DNA of 22,863 bases from Clostridiales bacterium (GTDB lineage: Bacteria > Bacillota > Clostridia > Christensenellales > Aristaeellaceae): positions 1 to 22,863 of the forward strand of contig SFOF01000031.1 in assembly GCA_004552515.1 (NCBI GenBank). Direction: 5' to 3'. This document shows, piece after piece, positions 22,490 to 22,863 of this stretch (positions are counted from its first letter, which is position 1; each line of letters begins with the position of its first letter). Below the pieces are notes generated by a model. The model did no database searches and was not told where the DNA came from. It was given only the letters and a program-made list of their open reading frames with translations. A program made the position numbers and the translations under genes.

Positions 22490-22522
22490 GGGGAGGCCGC
22501 TTTTTCGCAAAGTCGCCTCCCC
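22490..22522 (+). other. Intergenic hairpin within the operon
   Basis: GGGGAGGC at 22490-22497 pairs with GCCTCCCC at 22515-22522. No U-tract follows, so it is not a standard terminator; it could stabilise or set the relative level of the two parts of the message. Confidence 0.55.
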
Positions 22523-22553
22523 GGCGTTTACCTGCAGACAGGAGGACACACAC

Positions 22554-22863
22554 ATGATTCGTCTTGGCGTTTGCACCGGCCCGGACAAGATCGGCCAGGC
22601 GGCTGAGCTGGGCTTTGAATTCATCGAATGCGGCTTCGCGTGGCTGAGCAGCCTGACCGACGAGGAGTACGACAAGGTGCTTGCCCAGGTTCAGGCCGCG
22701 CCCATCCGCGTCGAGGCCTGCAACGGCATGCTCCCCGGCGACCTGAAAGTGGTCGGCGACAAGGTGGACGAGCAGGCCATCCGCGCCTACCTTGAAAAAA
22801 CCTTCGCCCGCGCGCAGAAGCTGGGCGTGAAGGTGGTCGTGTTCGGCAGCGGCGCGGCCCGCG
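22554..22863 (+). CDS. Second sugar phosphate isomerase/epimerase family protein (3' end outside window)
   Basis: The first 103 residues of another TIM-barrel isomerase/epimerase. MIRLGVCTGPDKIGQAAELGFEFIECGF is the typical first strand and helix, and ARAQKLGVKVVVFGSGAAR the strand before the metal site; metal ligands lie beyond the window. GGAGG at 22541-22545 is 8 bases before ATG 22554. It follows the dehydrogenase by 75 bases with only a hairpin in between, so it is most likely the third gene of the operon. It is a different branch from the gene at 20446, as the N-termini align only in general pattern. Confidence 0.85.
   Translation, partial: MIRLGVCTGPDKIGQAAELGFEFIECGFAWLSSLTDEEYDKVLAQVQAAPIRVEACNGMLPGDLKVVGDKVDEQAIRAYLEKTFARAQKLGVKVVVFGSGAAR

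Noticed and set aside
22490..22522. Hairpin after the dehydrogenase as a terminator
   Set aside because: There is no T-run after the stem; it is kept as an operon-internal structure.

Overview
The window looks like a chromosomal segment of a GC-rich (roughly 60% by eye) anaerobic Firmicute of the Clostridia, probably a gut-type, plant- or glycan-degrading organism. The evidence is AAGGAGG-type ribosome binding sites, housekeeping promoters of the TTGACA-17-TATAAT class, U-tract terminators, and families typical of Clostridia (DegV, DUF1836, DUF4867, LacX-type epimerase, TauE-cupredoxin protein). A lineage near Christensenellales is possible but is only an inference. Nothing phage-like, no transposase, no CRISPR array and no RNA gene could be supported.

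Layout. 1-1768: the end of cysE (serine acetyltransferase) overlapping cysS (Cys-tRNA synthetase), closed by a terminator. 1769-8667: three genes on the + strand, namely a predicted intracellular TIM-barrel glycoside hydrolase, a large FAD-dependent oxidoreductase with two dinucleotide-binding halves and a helical tail, and a PHP-domain metallo-hydrolase. The first two have their own clear promoters; the PHP gene may be co-transcribed with the oxidoreductase. 8751-9975: an ECF sigma factor with its overlapping zinc-finger anti-sigma gene. 9979-11093: about 460 bases without a gene that hold two related hairpins, then a decayed TauE/SafE-cupredoxin gene. 11202-16043 (- strand): a four-gene sugar operon (LacX-type aldose epimerase, clan GH-A glycosidase, DUF4867 cupin-like protein, MelA-type GH4 alpha-galactosidase), transcribed away from a divergent AraC-family regulator whose gene overlaps that of a metallo-beta-lactamase-fold hydrolase. 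17816-20351: an XRE-type regulator, a DegV lipid-binding protein and a DUF1836 protein, each with its own promoter. 20369-22863: an operon of sugar isomerase/epimerase, Gfo/Idh/MocA dehydrogenase and a second sugar isomerase/epimerase that runs off the window.

How the parts fit. The - strand operon reads as uptake-independent intracellular breakdown of alpha-galactosides and related oligosaccharides: GH4 and GH-A enzymes release sugars, LacX interconverts anomers, and the AraC-type protein probably activates through a 20-base-spaced direct repeat that overlaps the -35 box. The last operon has the enzyme set expected for oxidation and isomerisation of a sugar or cyclitol, possibly through keto-sugar intermediates. 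No transporter genes are present here.

The most interesting unexplained points are: a six-cysteine tail on CysE encoded directly ahead of the coupled cysS start; the AraC operator; the double-FAD, helical-tail oxidoreductase; paired hairpins whose differences keep base pairing; and a near-perfect 10-base inverted repeat upstream of the XRE gene. No clearly new multi-gene defence or mobile system was found.
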